Part shown: positions 1 to 8,631 of the stretch, in pieces
How the letters are laid out: each line of letters opens with the position of its first letter
Position numbering within the stretch: the stretch's first letter is position 1
Source of the DNA: Flavobacterium sp. HSC-32F16
GTDB lineage: Bacteria > Bacteroidota > Bacteroidia > Flavobacteriales > Flavobacteriaceae
Length of the DNA: 64,000 nt
NCBI RefSeq assembly: GCF_024171645.1
Contig: NZ_JALKAC010000008.1
Coordinates: 186,001 to 250,000, forward strand
Reading direction: 5' to 3'
The notes under the pieces: generated by a model
Told to the model about the DNA's origin: nothing
The model's database searches: none
Seen by the model: only the letters and a program-made list of their open reading frames with translations
Made by a program: the position numbers and the translations under genes

Positions 1-1
1 A

Positions 2-541
2 CAATTATTTGATGAGAAAAAAGACAGTATCTCAAAGCTGTCTCCCGAAGCTCAAAAAGAAATTAAAAAACTCGAAAACTTTGTAGTAAATACTAAAATG
101 AGTTCTGAGAAAAAGCAGTTTCTAATGACGCTGTCTACGGATTTTAAAAACGTAAATGAAATGCAGGATATTCTGCAAACCCTCAGTACACTTCAAAAAC
201 TTGAAGGCGGAGCTGCTGCATCTCCCCTTGGAAGTGGTTTTGGAGATAATTACAGCAAATTGAGTTACAGTTACGATGGAAAAAAATTCACCAGAAAAGC
301 AGTTATCGACACTCAAAAAAAGGCACAAAAAGCAAAGGATTCTGCCGCAGATATGTCTAAAATGGTGTTCGCTTCATCGACTTATGTGGTGAAATATCAT
401 TTTCCAAAAAAGATTAAAAAAGTATCCAATCCAAACGCATTATTCAGCGACGACCGAAAATCAATTACAATTCAATACTCTTTCACGGATTATATGGAGA
501 ATCCTGATAAACTTAACTTTGATGTTGAGTTTGAAAAATAA
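2..541 (+). CDS. Hypothetical protein, 5' end missing (partial)
   Basis: The reading frame is open from the first bases of the window, so the true start lies upstream; the internal ATG at 98 is probably not the start. About 180 residues are visible. They begin with a charged, Lys/Glu-rich helical stretch, followed by a soluble region with beta-strand-like alternation near the end (VVKYHFPKKIKKVSN, KSITIQYSFTDYMENP). No catalytic motif or membrane segment is visible in this part. It ends 5 bases before lipB on the same strand, which suggests co-transcription. I do not recognise the family. An envelope lipoprotein is possible, but the N-terminus needed to judge this is outside the window. Confidence 0.75.
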   Translation, partial: QLFDEKKDSISKLSPEAQKEIKKLENFVVNTKMSSEKKQFLMTLSTDFKNVNEMQDILQTLSTLQKLEGGAAASPLGSGFGDNYSKLSYSYDGKKFTRKAVIDTQKKAQKAKDSAADMSKMVFASSTYVVKYHFPKKIKKVSNPNALFSDDRKSITIQYSFTDYMENPDKLNFDVEFEK

Positions 542-546
542 TTAAA

Positions 547-1248
547 ATGAATAAAACAATTCAACTTCAGGATCTGGGAAACAGAGATTATAAATCGACT
601 TGGGAATATCAGGAAAAACTTTTTCAGGATATTGTTGATTTAAAAATCAAAAACAGAAGAGAAGAACTAGACTTGCCAACATCCAATTATTTATTGTTTG
701 TTGAGCATCCGCATGTTTATACTTTAGGCAAAAGCGGTGATTTAGAAAACTTATTATTAAACGAAAAACAGCTCGAAGCAAAAGGAGCGACTTTTTATAA
801 AATCAATCGCGGCGGTGATATAACGTATCACGGACCGGGACAAATTGTAGGATATCCAATTCTGGATTTAGAAAATTTCTTTACAGATATTCATAAATAC
901 CTGCGTTTGCTTGAAGAATCTATGATTTTGACTTTGGCAGACTACGGATTAGAGTCGGGCAGGAGCGAAGGTGAAACAGGAGTCTGGCTAGGAGTTGGAA
1001 CTCCGTTTGCACGCAAAATATGCGCAATGGGTGTTCGTGCTTCACGATGGGTAACGATGCACGGATTTGCTTTAAATGTCAACGTAGATTTAGGTTATTT
1101 TGATAATATAATTCCGTGTGGTATTCGCGGAAAAGGCGTTACCTCTTTAAATGTAGAACTTGGCGTAGAAAAAGTAGATGAAGACGAAGTAAAGTCTAAA
1201 ATCATAAAACATCTAACCCATTTATTTGAAGCAGAATTTATTAAATAA
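547..1248 (+). CDS. lipB: Octanoyl-[acyl carrier protein]:protein N-octanoyltransferase LipB
   Basis: Transfers octanoate from acyl carrier protein to a lysine of lipoyl domains (pyruvate and 2-oxoglutarate dehydrogenases, glycine cleavage H protein), the first step of lipoate synthesis. The 233-residue protein has the family signature RGGDITYHGPGQ at 88-99, the conserved lysine in ARKICAMGVR (Lys157) and the catalytic cysteine in IIPCGIRG (Cys191). The length is normal for LipB. The start ATG at 547 follows the upstream stop by 5 bases with no Shine-Dalgarno, as is usual in this phylum. Downstream is an unrelated AraC regulator. The call is firm. Confidence 0.95.
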   Translation: MNKTIQLQDLGNRDYKSTWEYQEKLFQDIVDLKIKNRREELDLPTSNYLLFVEHPHVYTLGKSGDLENLLLNEKQLEAKGATFYKINRGGDITYHGPGQIVGYPILDLENFFTDIHKYLRLLEESMILTLADYGLESGRSEGETGVWLGVGTPFARKICAMGVRASRWVTMHGFALNVNVDLGYFDNIIPCGIRGKGVTSLNVELGVEKVDEDEVKSKIIKHLTHLFEAEFIK

Positions 1249-1266
1249 GCTTCCAAAAAATATAGG

Positions 1267-2085
1267 ATGAAAAATGCTGAAGAAAATAACAATTACAGAA
1301 TTGCGGTTCCTTCAGCATTTGAAACTGTTTTTTCGCACTTTTATTTTGCCGAAAATAAAACAGAATTTCCTATCACAAAAACCTTATTGCCGAGTTTTCA
1401 AACCATTCTTGTTTTTAACTTCGGAACAAAATCATCTTTAAAATCACAGCAGAATACTTTTTTGGAGGTGGAAAAATGCATTGTTTTAGGTCCGGTAAAA
1501 CAAGCTTTTGATTATACTTTGGAACCTAATTCAGAAATTTTAGCAGCCAATTTTAAAGAAGATGCTTTTTACAGATTTTTTGGCGACGTCCTTTTTGATT
1601 CTCTCCCCATTCATCCTGATGATTTAATCAATGAAAATTGCTTTACTCTTTTGTGGGAAGAACTTCAAAAACTTTCTGATACAAAAGAACGTGTTGATTA
1701 TATTTTAGATTTCTGTAAACCCTATTTGAGAGAACAAAAAGAAATTACGACACTTTTGACAGATTTTCAGAACGAGAATCTAAATCCGATAAAAACAATT
1801 GCTTCGCAGATTAATCAAACGGAAAGAAATATTCAACTCAATCAAAAAAAGATTTTTGGATATACGATTAAAGAAGCCAATCGGTACGGAAGGTTTCTAA
1901 AAGCAGTAAATAAAATTCAGAAAAATATAATAAACGAGTCTAAAACAGATTGGATAACGATTGTTGACGAATGCGGTTATTACGACCAAAGTCAGCTTAT
2001 TCATGACTTTAAATATTATATGAATATTTCTCCAACGAAATTCCTCAAATTTCAAAACGATATATGCAGCTCAAAAGAGCAATAA
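1267..2085 (+). CDS. AraC family transcriptional regulator
   Basis: Predicted DNA-binding regulator of 272 residues. The N-terminal part (about 1-150) is a beta-rich sensor-like region. The C-terminal part (about 165-265) is the AraC helix-turn-helix domain: IKTIASQINQTERNIQL gives the first helices, and VDECGYYDQSQLIHDFKYYM followed by ISPTKFLKF is the second-helix signature with its typical ending. It starts 18 bases after lipB and ends 79 bases before a flavodoxin-fold oxidoreductase on the same strand. Regulator-plus-oxidoreductase pairs of this kind often respond to electrophiles or quinones, so it may control its neighbour; this is inference. The effector is unknown. Confidence 0.85.
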   Translation: MKNAEENNNYRIAVPSAFETVFSHFYFAENKTEFPITKTLLPSFQTILVFNFGTKSSLKSQQNTFLEVEKCIVLGPVKQAFDYTLEPNSEILAANFKEDAFYRFFGDVLFDSLPIHPDDLINENCFTLLWEELQKLSDTKERVDYILDFCKPYLREQKEITTLLTDFQNENLNPIKTIASQINQTERNIQLNQKKIFGYTIKEANRYGRFLKAVNKIQKNIINESKTDWITIVDECGYYDQSQLIHDFKYYMNISPTKFLKFQNDICSSKEQ

Positions 2086-2164
2086 AGCCGATTTCGTTTT
2101 CTTACAATTGCTGCCCAAACAAGCGTTTTACATTTGTCATGTTCAATCTTTAAAAATAAAAAAC

Positions 2165-2755
2165 ATGAAAAATTTAATTATTTACGCGCACCCAAATCCA
2201 GCAAGTTTAAATCATTTCTTTAAACAAACAATTCTTGAAATTCTAAAAAAATCAGGAGAAGAAATCGTAGTTCGGGACTTAAATGAAATCAATTTTAATC
2301 CGGTTCTTTCTTTAAACGATATGCACGGACAAAGAATGGGACAAGTTTCTGAAGATGTAAAAAAAGAGCAGGATTTTATTTCCTGGGCAGATCAGATTAT
2401 TTTTATTTATCCTATTTGGTGGACAGGAATGCCAGCTGTTATGAAAGGTTACATCGATCGTGTTTTTAGCTACGGATTTGCATATAGATATGATCAAGGC
2501 GTTCAGAAAGGATTATTGACCGGAAAGCATACCGTTATTATTAATTCGCACGGAAAGTCAAATACTGAATATGAAGAAATGGGTATGGATAAAGCTTTGG
2601 CATTAACTTCCGATACTGGAATTTTTACATATTGTGGTTTAGAAATCAAAAAACATTTTTATTTTGATAAAGCAGATCGTGCTTCTGAAGAAGATATATT
2701 AAAATGGGAAAAGGATCTTAAAATGTTTTTTGAGAAAAAAGCGTTGTGTGGTTAA
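2165..2755 (+). CDS. NAD(P)H-dependent quinone oxidoreductase, flavodoxin-like fold
   Basis: A 196-residue cytosolic flavoprotein of the Flavodoxin_2 (KefF/MdaB/NQO1-like) family. Visible signatures are the N-terminal strand and phosphate loop (LIIYAHPNPASLNHFF) and the cofactor-contact segment IFIYPIWWTGMPAVMKGYID around residues 80-100. Such enzymes reduce quinones or other electrophiles with NAD(P)H. I chose the ATG at 2165 because homologues start right at this first beta strand; the in-frame upstream codon at 2108 would add a 19-residue tail unlike the family. The preceding AraC gene may regulate it. The substrate is not predictable. Confidence 0.85.
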   Translation: MKNLIIYAHPNPASLNHFFKQTILEILKKSGEEIVVRDLNEINFNPVLSLNDMHGQRMGQVSEDVKKEQDFISWADQIIFIYPIWWTGMPAVMKGYIDRVFSYGFAYRYDQGVQKGLLTGKHTVIINSHGKSNTEYEEMGMDKALALTSDTGIFTYCGLEIKKHFYFDKADRASEEDILKWEKDLKMFFEKKALCG

Positions 2756-2786
2756 CTTGGTGTTTCGCTATAGATTATTTTACTTT

Positions 2787-2819
2787 AAAAAAGACTTATC
2801 GTTTCTAGATAAGTCTTTT
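2787..2819. terminator. Bidirectional intrinsic terminator
   Basis: Inverted repeat AAAAGACTTATC / GATAAGTCTTTT with a 7-base loop. It has A-rich and T-rich flanks and sits between the convergent oxidoreductase and rnhB genes, so it can serve both strands. Confidence 0.8.
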
Positions 2820-2822
2820 CTA

Positions 2823-3488
2823 TTATTCGAAAAAATTAAGCTCTAATTGATCTGGTAAAAGCCTAAAACTCATTCGATGATATTTTGTTGTGCCATATTT
2901 TTTAATGGCTTCACGATGTTCTTTCGTTGGATATCCTTTGTTTTGTTTCCAGTTATACATTGGAAATTCTTCATGAATTTGATCCATATATTCGTCCCTA
3001 TATGTTTTTGCTAATACAGAAGCGGCAGCGATACTTAGAAATTTTGCATCCCCTTTAATGATACTTTGATTTGGAATTGATTTTAATAATTCAATTTCCT
3101 TGTCAGAGAATTGTTTCCCAAAAGTATTTTTAAGTCCCAATTTAGCGTTTAAGGATCGGTTTCCATCCACAATAATATATTCTGGAATATGCTTTAATTT
3201 AAGAATGCATTCCTGCATTCCTTTCATTGAAGCGTTTAAAATATTGATTTCGTCAATTTCGTTGGGGAATAAATGAGTCACAGAAAAACAAAGAGCCTGT
3301 TCTTCGATTATAGGTTTTAAAAGTGCGCGTGCTTTTTCAGATAATTGTTTACTGTCGTTTAATATTTTATTTTCGAAAATAGTGGGTAAAATTACCGCAG
3401 CTGCGGTAACTGGCCCCGCTAAACATCCTCGTCCAGCTTCGTCAGTTCCTGTTTCTAAAGAAAAACCTGAGTAGTTAAGTTGCAGCAT
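2823..3488 (-). CDS. rnhB: Ribonuclease HII
   Basis: Removes ribonucleotides and RNA from RNA-DNA hybrids. The 221-residue protein shows the RNase HII signature GTDEAGRGCLAGPV near the N-terminus (catalytic Asp-Glu), the second acidic site in YIIVDGNRSL, and the conserved C-terminal region ASVLAKTYRDEYM...GYPTKEHREAIKKYG. I prefer the ATG at 3488 (MLQLNYSG) over the in-frame ATG at 3530, because family members start close to this point and a TA-rich TATTTG promoter-like stretch lies inside the longer version. Convergent with the oxidoreductase gene and separated from it by a shared terminator. Confidence 0.93.
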   Translation of the reverse strand: MLQLNYSGFSLETGTDEAGRGCLAGPVTAAAVILPTIFENKILNDSKQLSEKARALLKPIIEEQALCFSVTHLFPNEIDEINILNASMKGMQECILKLKHIPEYIIVDGNRSLNAKLGLKNTFGKQFSDKEIELLKSIPNQSIIKGDAKFLSIAAASVLAKTYRDEYMDQIHEEFPMYNWKQNKGYPTKEHREAIKKYGTTKYHRMSFRLLPDQLELNFFE

Positions 3489-3824
3489 TTTTAATTTTTT
3501 TGAAGCACAAATATTATATTTTTTTTTCAAAAACCATTAAAAAGACACTTTGAAAAGAAAGAGAATAAAATCTTTTGTTTTGAAAAAATACTGGACATTT
3601 TTTTAGTTTTTAACAAAATGATTAAATTTAAAACGCTTGTTTTTTAAAAAACACTGAATTTAATTAAAAAATTGAGTGTATAATAATTTGAATAAATTTT
3701 AAGTTTTTTATTCCTTTATTTATATATTAAAGTAAGAAAAGTATTTATATTTAACGTTTTAAAATTTGTTTTGTAAGAAAATAAATTGATTTTTGTCAAG
3801 TTATTAACTTAAAATAATTTTAAA
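3489..3824. promoter_or_regulatory. Intergenic region between divergent rnhB and susC-like gene
   Basis: About 336 bases, extremely AT-rich. It must hold promoters for rnhB (minus) and the SusC/SusD pair (plus). On the minus strand a TTTTTG followed by TAATATTTG just upstream of 3488 resembles the phylum's -33/-7 boxes with one extra base. On the plus strand no exact TAnnTTTG is present; TAAAATTTG near 3760 is the nearest. No hairpin, repeat or small gene was seen. Confidence 0.4.
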
Positions 3825-6800
3825 ATGAGATTAAAATTTACGTTTATTTTAACATTGTTGATGTTGTTCTGTCTGCAGCTTTCATTTGCACAAGAAAGAA
3901 CAATCTCAGGAGTTGTTACAGATGGAGGTGGAGTGGTTCCCGGAGTCAACGTGATTGTAAAAGGAACCAAAAACAGTGCCCAAACTGATTTTGACGGGAA
4001 GTATTCAGTAAAGGCCAAAACAGGAGATATTTTGATATTCTCTTATATGGGGATGCAGGATTTTGTTGCTGCAGTAGGAAGCAGTTCAGTTGTGAATGCT
4101 AAAATGCAGGAAGATGGTAAAGAATTACAAGAGGTAGTAGTTGTAGCATTTGGTACACAAAAAAAACAAGAAATTACAGGAGCTGTATCTAAAATTGATT
4201 CAAAAATGTTAGAGACTTCTCAGGCTTCTAATGCGGTACAATCACTAACAGGAAAAGTTGCTGGTGTACAAATTAGTGCAAATTCAGGTCAGCCTGGAGA
4301 TCCTCCTCAGGTAAGGTTTAGAGGTATTGGGTCGATTTCATCTTCGAATGCTCCTTTATATGTAGTAGATGGCATACCATTTAATGGAGATATTAATTCT
4401 ATATCAACTCAGGATATTGAATCAATTAGTTTTTTAAAGGATGCATCATCTAATGCATTATATGGAAGCAGGGGAGCAAACGGGGTAATCATTGTTACGA
4501 CTAAAAAAGGAAAGAAAGGACAATTGTCAGTTACCTATGAAACTAAAATAGGAGTCAATTCAAGAGCTGTACCTGAATATGATATGATTAAAAATCCAGC
4601 TGATTACTACAAAACAGTATACAATAGGATTAGGAATGGATTAATTTATCAAGGGCAAACACCAGTTAATGCTTCAAATATAGCGGCTCAAAATTTAATA
4701 ACTGGAGAGACGTATTCTCTTGGATATAATAATTACAATGTAGCAAATAATCAGGTTATTAATCCGGAAAGAGGAGAAATAAACGCTGATGCTAAGCTGT
4801 TATATCATGACGATTGGTCAAAAGCATTATTTAGAGATGCTATTAGACAAGAGCAATATTTAAGTTTGTCGAGCAGTACAGATAATCTTAATTCTTATTT
4901 ATCTATTGGTTATTTGTCAGATGATGGTTATACTATCAATTCAAATTTTGAGCGTGTAACGTTGAGAGCTAATGTAGATTACAATGTTTCTAGTACAGTG
5001 AAAATTGGAACAAATGTAAATTACGCACATTCAAATCAAAATGCTCCAATTTCAAAAACATCATCTTCAACTTATAGTAATTTGTTTAGCTGGGCTAGAA
5101 ATATAGCACCTATATATACTATTTGGCAAAGAGATGAAAATGGTAATATGGTTTATAATGAAAATGGTACTAAATCTTATGATTTTAATCAACAAGGAGA
5201 CAGACCATATGGTTCAAATCTAAATCCATACGCAACTACATTATTAAATACAAAGTTAAATGAAGAAAATAAATTTGGAGCCAGAGCATATATTTCTATT
5301 GATTTCTTAAAAGAATTTAATTTCAGATATAATATTGGATATGATTTATTATCTGGTTATTACTTGACAAGTACAACAGGTGAAGGCGGAGATGATATGG
5401 GGGTTAATGGTAGAATAGGAACTGCTTCTAAAAATGAATATACACTAACTAATCAGCAATTACTATCCTGGAAAAAAAAATTTGGAGAACATACATTTGA
5501 TGTATTAGTTGGTCATGAGTCATCTGATTTTACTTCAAAAATGTTAGCAGGACAAAAAAGTAATGTGGTAATATCTAATTTGCCAACTATTAGTAATGCA
5601 ACTAAATATGGTTATTTAGACGGTTATAATGATCTATATAAAGTCGAAGGTTATTTTTCTAGATTAAGTTATAACTACAAAAATAAATATTTTGTTAACG
5701 GAAGTTTTAGAAGAGATGGATCTTCAGTATTTGCTCCTGAAAATAGATGGGGTAATTTCTATGGTTTTGGAGCTGCATGGTCTGTGATTAAAGAATCATT
5801 CTTTCCAAAAACAAAATGGATTACAGATTTTAGAATAAAAGGAAGTTATGGAGAGCAAGGAAATGACAATATAAATTATCCTGTTACTTCGCAAATTAGT
5901 CATCGCAGTTATTTTGGAAGTTTGAGAAACTATTATGCTTACGAAACCCAATATGAAATAGTACCGGATTCAGAGGGTAATGCAAGTGTTTTAAATGTTT
6001 TTGAAGCAGATAAAAGTGTTAAATGGGAAAAATCTAAAAATTTAAATGCTGGATTTGATATTAACTTATTTGATAGAATTTCTATTGAAGCTGAATATTT
6101 TGAAAGAAATGTTAGTGATTTGATATACAATTTTCCTATCGCTTTATCCACAGGAACTTCCTTTGTTTCAAAAAATATAGGAGATATGGGGAATAAGGGA
6201 GTTGAAATAAACTTAGGAATTGATATTGTTAAAAATGAAAATGTAGATTTTAATATTTGGGGTAATGGAACAAGTTATAAAAATAAGATAACATCGTTGC
6301 CAAAAGCATTCACAGATGGAATTTACCGTTTTGAGGTTGATGCTCCTGCTTATTCATATTTTTTAAGAGAATTTGCCGGAGTTGATAAGACAAATGGAGA
6401 TGCGTTATGGTATAAAGACGAGAAAGATGCCGATGGAAACTTAACGGGAAATAAAGTAATTACAAATGTCTATGGAGATGCTGGAACATATCTAAGTAAA
6501 AAAGATGCCAATCCAGATGTTTATGGTGGTTTTGGAACTTTGTTTAGATACAAAGACATCACATTTCAAGCTAGTTTTGCTTATCAATTTGGAGGTTATA
6601 TGTATGATGGCGTTTACCAATCTGCAATGTATTCCGGATCAGATAATATAGGTCAGAATTATCATAAAGATGCTGCAAAAGGATGGACAATTGATAATCC
6701 AAATTCTGAGATACCAAGAATTGATCATATTTCAACTTTTCAAATGGCTGCTTCTGATTATTTCTTAATAAAATCTGATTATATAAGCCTTCAGGATGTT

Positions 6801-7016
6801 TCAATAGGATACAATTATAACGAAACATGGCTTAGGGATTTAGGTATCCAATCTACAAAATTTACTTTGATGGGTTCAAATTTAGCATTATGGTCTAAGA
6901 GAAAAGGCATGGATCCAAGATTAAATAGATTAGGAGAAAGGGTAAATAATGGACAGTCTCTTAATGTATATGGTGTAATGAAAAGTGTTTCATTTGGTTT
7001 AACAGTAAATTTTTAA
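3825..7016 (+). CDS. SusC/RagA-type TonB-dependent outer-membrane transporter
   Basis: A 1063-residue outer-membrane beta-barrel that imports a glycan, peptide or similar nutrient with its SusD lipoprotein partner, powered by TonB. Order of parts: signal peptide (1-22, ending LSFAQ), CarboxypepD_reg-like domain (about 27-105, with the typical GTKNSAQTDFDGKYSV), plug domain (about 115-230, with YVVDGIPFNGDINS and LYGSRGANGVIIVTTKKGK), then the barrel, ending in an aromatic VNF. The next gene, a SusD, starts 2 bases after its stop. No glycoside hydrolase, sulfatase, protease, sigma/anti-sigma pair or hybrid two-component regulator lies beside it, so the substrate cannot be inferred. Confidence 0.95.
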   Translation: MRLKFTFILTLLMLFCLQLSFAQERTISGVVTDGGGVVPGVNVIVKGTKNSAQTDFDGKYSVKAKTGDILIFSYMGMQDFVAAVGSSSVVNAKMQEDGKELQEVVVVAFGTQKKQEITGAVSKIDSKMLETSQASNAVQSLTGKVAGVQISANSGQPGDPPQVRFRGIGSISSSNAPLYVVDGIPFNGDINSISTQDIESISFLKDASSNALYGSRGANGVIIVTTKKGKKGQLSVTYETKIGVNSRAVPEYDMIKNPADYYKTVYNRIRNGLIYQGQTPVNASNIAAQNLITGETYSLGYNNYNVANNQVINPERGEINADAKLLYHDDWSKALFRDAIRQEQYLSLSSSTDNLNSYLSIGYLSDDGYTINSNFERVTLRANVDYNVSSTVKIGTNVNYAHSNQNAPISKTSSSTYSNLFSWARNIAPIYTIWQRDENGNMVYNENGTKSYDFNQQGDRPYGSNLNPYATTLLNTKLNEENKFGARAYISIDFLKEFNFRYNIGYDLLSGYYLTSTTGEGGDDMGVNGRIGTASKNEYTLTNQQLLSWKKKFGEHTFDVLVGHESSDFTSKMLAGQKSNVVISNLPTISNATKYGYLDGYNDLYKVEGYFSRLSYNYKNKYFVNGSFRRDGSSVFAPENRWGNFYGFGAAWSVIKESFFPKTKWITDFRIKGSYGEQGNDNINYPVTSQISHRSYFGSLRNYYAYETQYEIVPDSEGNASVLNVFEADKSVKWEKSKNLNAGFDINLFDRISIEAEYFERNVSDLIYNFPIALSTGTSFVSKNIGDMGNKGVEINLGIDIVKNENVDFNIWGNGTSYKNKITSLPKAFTDGIYRFEVDAPAYSYFLREFAGVDKTNGDALWYKDEKDADGNLTGNKVITNVYGDAGTYLSKKDANPDVYGGFGTLFRYKDITFQASFAYQFGGYMYDGVYQSAMYSGSDNIGQNYHKDAAKGWTIDNPNSEIPRIDHISTFQMAASDYFLIKSDYISLQDVSIGYNYNETWLRDLGIQSTKFTLMGSNLALWSKRKGMDPRLNRLGERVNNGQSLNVYGVMKSVSFGLTVNF

Positions 7017-7018
7017 AA

Positions 7019-8461
7019 ATGAAAAAAACAGTAATAGTAATTGTATTTCTATTGGCACTTACAGGATGTGATAAAGAATTTTTGGATACAGTCCCTGAAT
7101 CGACAATTAATAAAGAACAATTAGCCACTTCTGCATCGGCTAATCAAGCTATCGTAAGTGGAATTTATTCTGCATTGAGATCATATGGATTAGCAATTGG
7201 AAGTAATCATGAAGATTATGGTCATAAATCCGTGCTGTCTGCAATGGATATGATGTCTAATGATATGCTAATGACGAAAGCAAGCTGGTATCAGTCATTC
7301 TATATTTATATTGGCAGACAACAAACTAACACAAGATCCAGATTGGTATGGAATACTTATTATCCTCAAATTAAATCAACAAATATTGTGCTTGGCGGTA
7401 TTCCATCAAACACAAATGATGAAAAATTAAAATCAATTAGAGGTCAAGCTCTAGCCTTAAGAGGTTACTTTTATTTTATGCTGGCACGTACTTATGGGCC
7501 AACTTATGTTAATAATGAAGCTAAATTATGTGTGCCGCTTTATACAGAACCAACATTAGAAGGTAAGGCAAGATCTACAGTAACTGATATATATAGTCTA
7601 ATAGAAAATGATTTGAAAGAATCAATTGAATTATTAGGATCATATAAACGTTCAAATAATGATTCTGTAGATCAGTCGGTAGCACAAGCTTTTCTAGCAG
7701 AGGTATATTTGGAAATGGGAAAATATGCAGACGCTGCAAATATGGCTCATTTGGCAAGACAAAAATATACTTTGCTTAATGAAGCGGAATGGATGAACGG
7801 TTTTTATATAACCAAATCTAATGAAACAATGTGGGGGGCAACATTAAATTCTTCAATTAGTACTTTTGTTGCAAATTTCTTTGGACATTTTGATAATACA
7901 AATCCATCTGGATACGCTGGAGGAATGGGGATTTATAAAAATATTGACAAAAATTTATATAATAGTATTTCAGAAAGTGATTTTAGAAAAAATGTCTTTG
8001 TTTCGCCATCTGGTAATACAACTTATCCATCTTTGCCAGCTTATGCAAATATAAAATTTAGAGATCCGACTATTGATTCGGGAAGTTATATTTATTTAAG
8101 ATCTTCTGAAATGTATTATATAGAAGCTGAAGCACTTGCCAGATCAGGAAATGAATCTTCGGCTAAACAAGTACTATACGAAATAACAATGACGAGGGAT
8201 CCAGCTTATGTGCTGTCTACAAATTCAGGTTTGGAATTAATTAATGAAATAATTCTTCAAAAAAGAATTGAATTATGGGGAGAGGGCTGTGCCTGGTTCG
8301 ACATGAAACGTTTAGGAGTCGCTTTAACAAGAGATTATAATGACTCAAATCATCCTGCATTTGGCAAGTTTAATATTCCGGCAGGCGATAATAGATTTAT
8401 TTTTCAAATGCCACAAGCAGAAATAGATGCCAACCCATTAATAGTTCAAAACCCATTGTAA
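7019..8461 (+). CDS. SusD/RagB family surface lipoprotein
   Basis: Substrate-binding lid of the SusCD complex, anchored to the cell surface. The 480-residue protein has a lipoprotein signal peptide with lipobox LTGC (Cys17). It then shows the tetratricopeptide-rich alpha-helical SusD fold: RGQALALRGYFYFMLARTYG, a SusD hallmark, sits near residue 145, and the C-terminal RagB/SusD region has ILQKRIELWGEGCAWFDMKR. It begins 2 bases after the SusC stop, so the pair is one transcript, and a strong terminator follows. The ligand is unknown. Confidence 0.95.
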   Translation: MKKTVIVIVFLLALTGCDKEFLDTVPESTINKEQLATSASANQAIVSGIYSALRSYGLAIGSNHEDYGHKSVLSAMDMMSNDMLMTKASWYQSFYIYIGRQQTNTRSRLVWNTYYPQIKSTNIVLGGIPSNTNDEKLKSIRGQALALRGYFYFMLARTYGPTYVNNEAKLCVPLYTEPTLEGKARSTVTDIYSLIENDLKESIELLGSYKRSNNDSVDQSVAQAFLAEVYLEMGKYADAANMAHLARQKYTLLNEAEWMNGFYITKSNETMWGATLNSSISTFVANFFGHFDNTNPSGYAGGMGIYKNIDKNLYNSISESDFRKNVFVSPSGNTTYPSLPAYANIKFRDPTIDSGSYIYLRSSEMYYIEAEALARSGNESSAKQVLYEITMTRDPAYVLSTNSGLELINEIILQKRIELWGEGCAWFDMKRLGVALTRDYNDSNHPAFGKFNIPAGDNRFIFQMPQAEIDANPLIVQNPL

Positions 8462-8484
8462 TTACATTTTTATAATTTGATGTT

Positions 8485-8516
8485 AAACTGCCCAAAATGT
8501 TGGGCAGTTTTTTTTT
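8485..8516 (+). terminator. Intrinsic terminator of the SusCD operon
   Basis: Perfect 10-base stem AAACTGCCCA / TGGGCAGTTT with a 6-base loop, followed by a T run. It lies 24 bases after the SusD stop. Confidence 0.9.
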
Positions 8517-8581
8517 ATTTAGCATTAAAAACTTCTCAATACTAACAATTTGTTTTTTTTCGTTAATACGTTTTTATCTTT

Positions 8582-8589
8582 TACCTTTG
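8582..8589 (+). promoter_or_regulatory. Candidate -7 element for the porin gene
   Basis: TACCTTTG matches the Bacteroidota -7 consensus TAnnTTTG and lies 42 bases before the porin start, after the SusCD terminator. No clear TTG -33 box lies at the usual distance (TTCG at 8559 is the closest). Confidence 0.45.
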
Positions 8590-8631
8590 CTCAACAAATT
8601 TTGCCGAAATAATTTTATATAACGCTATCAA

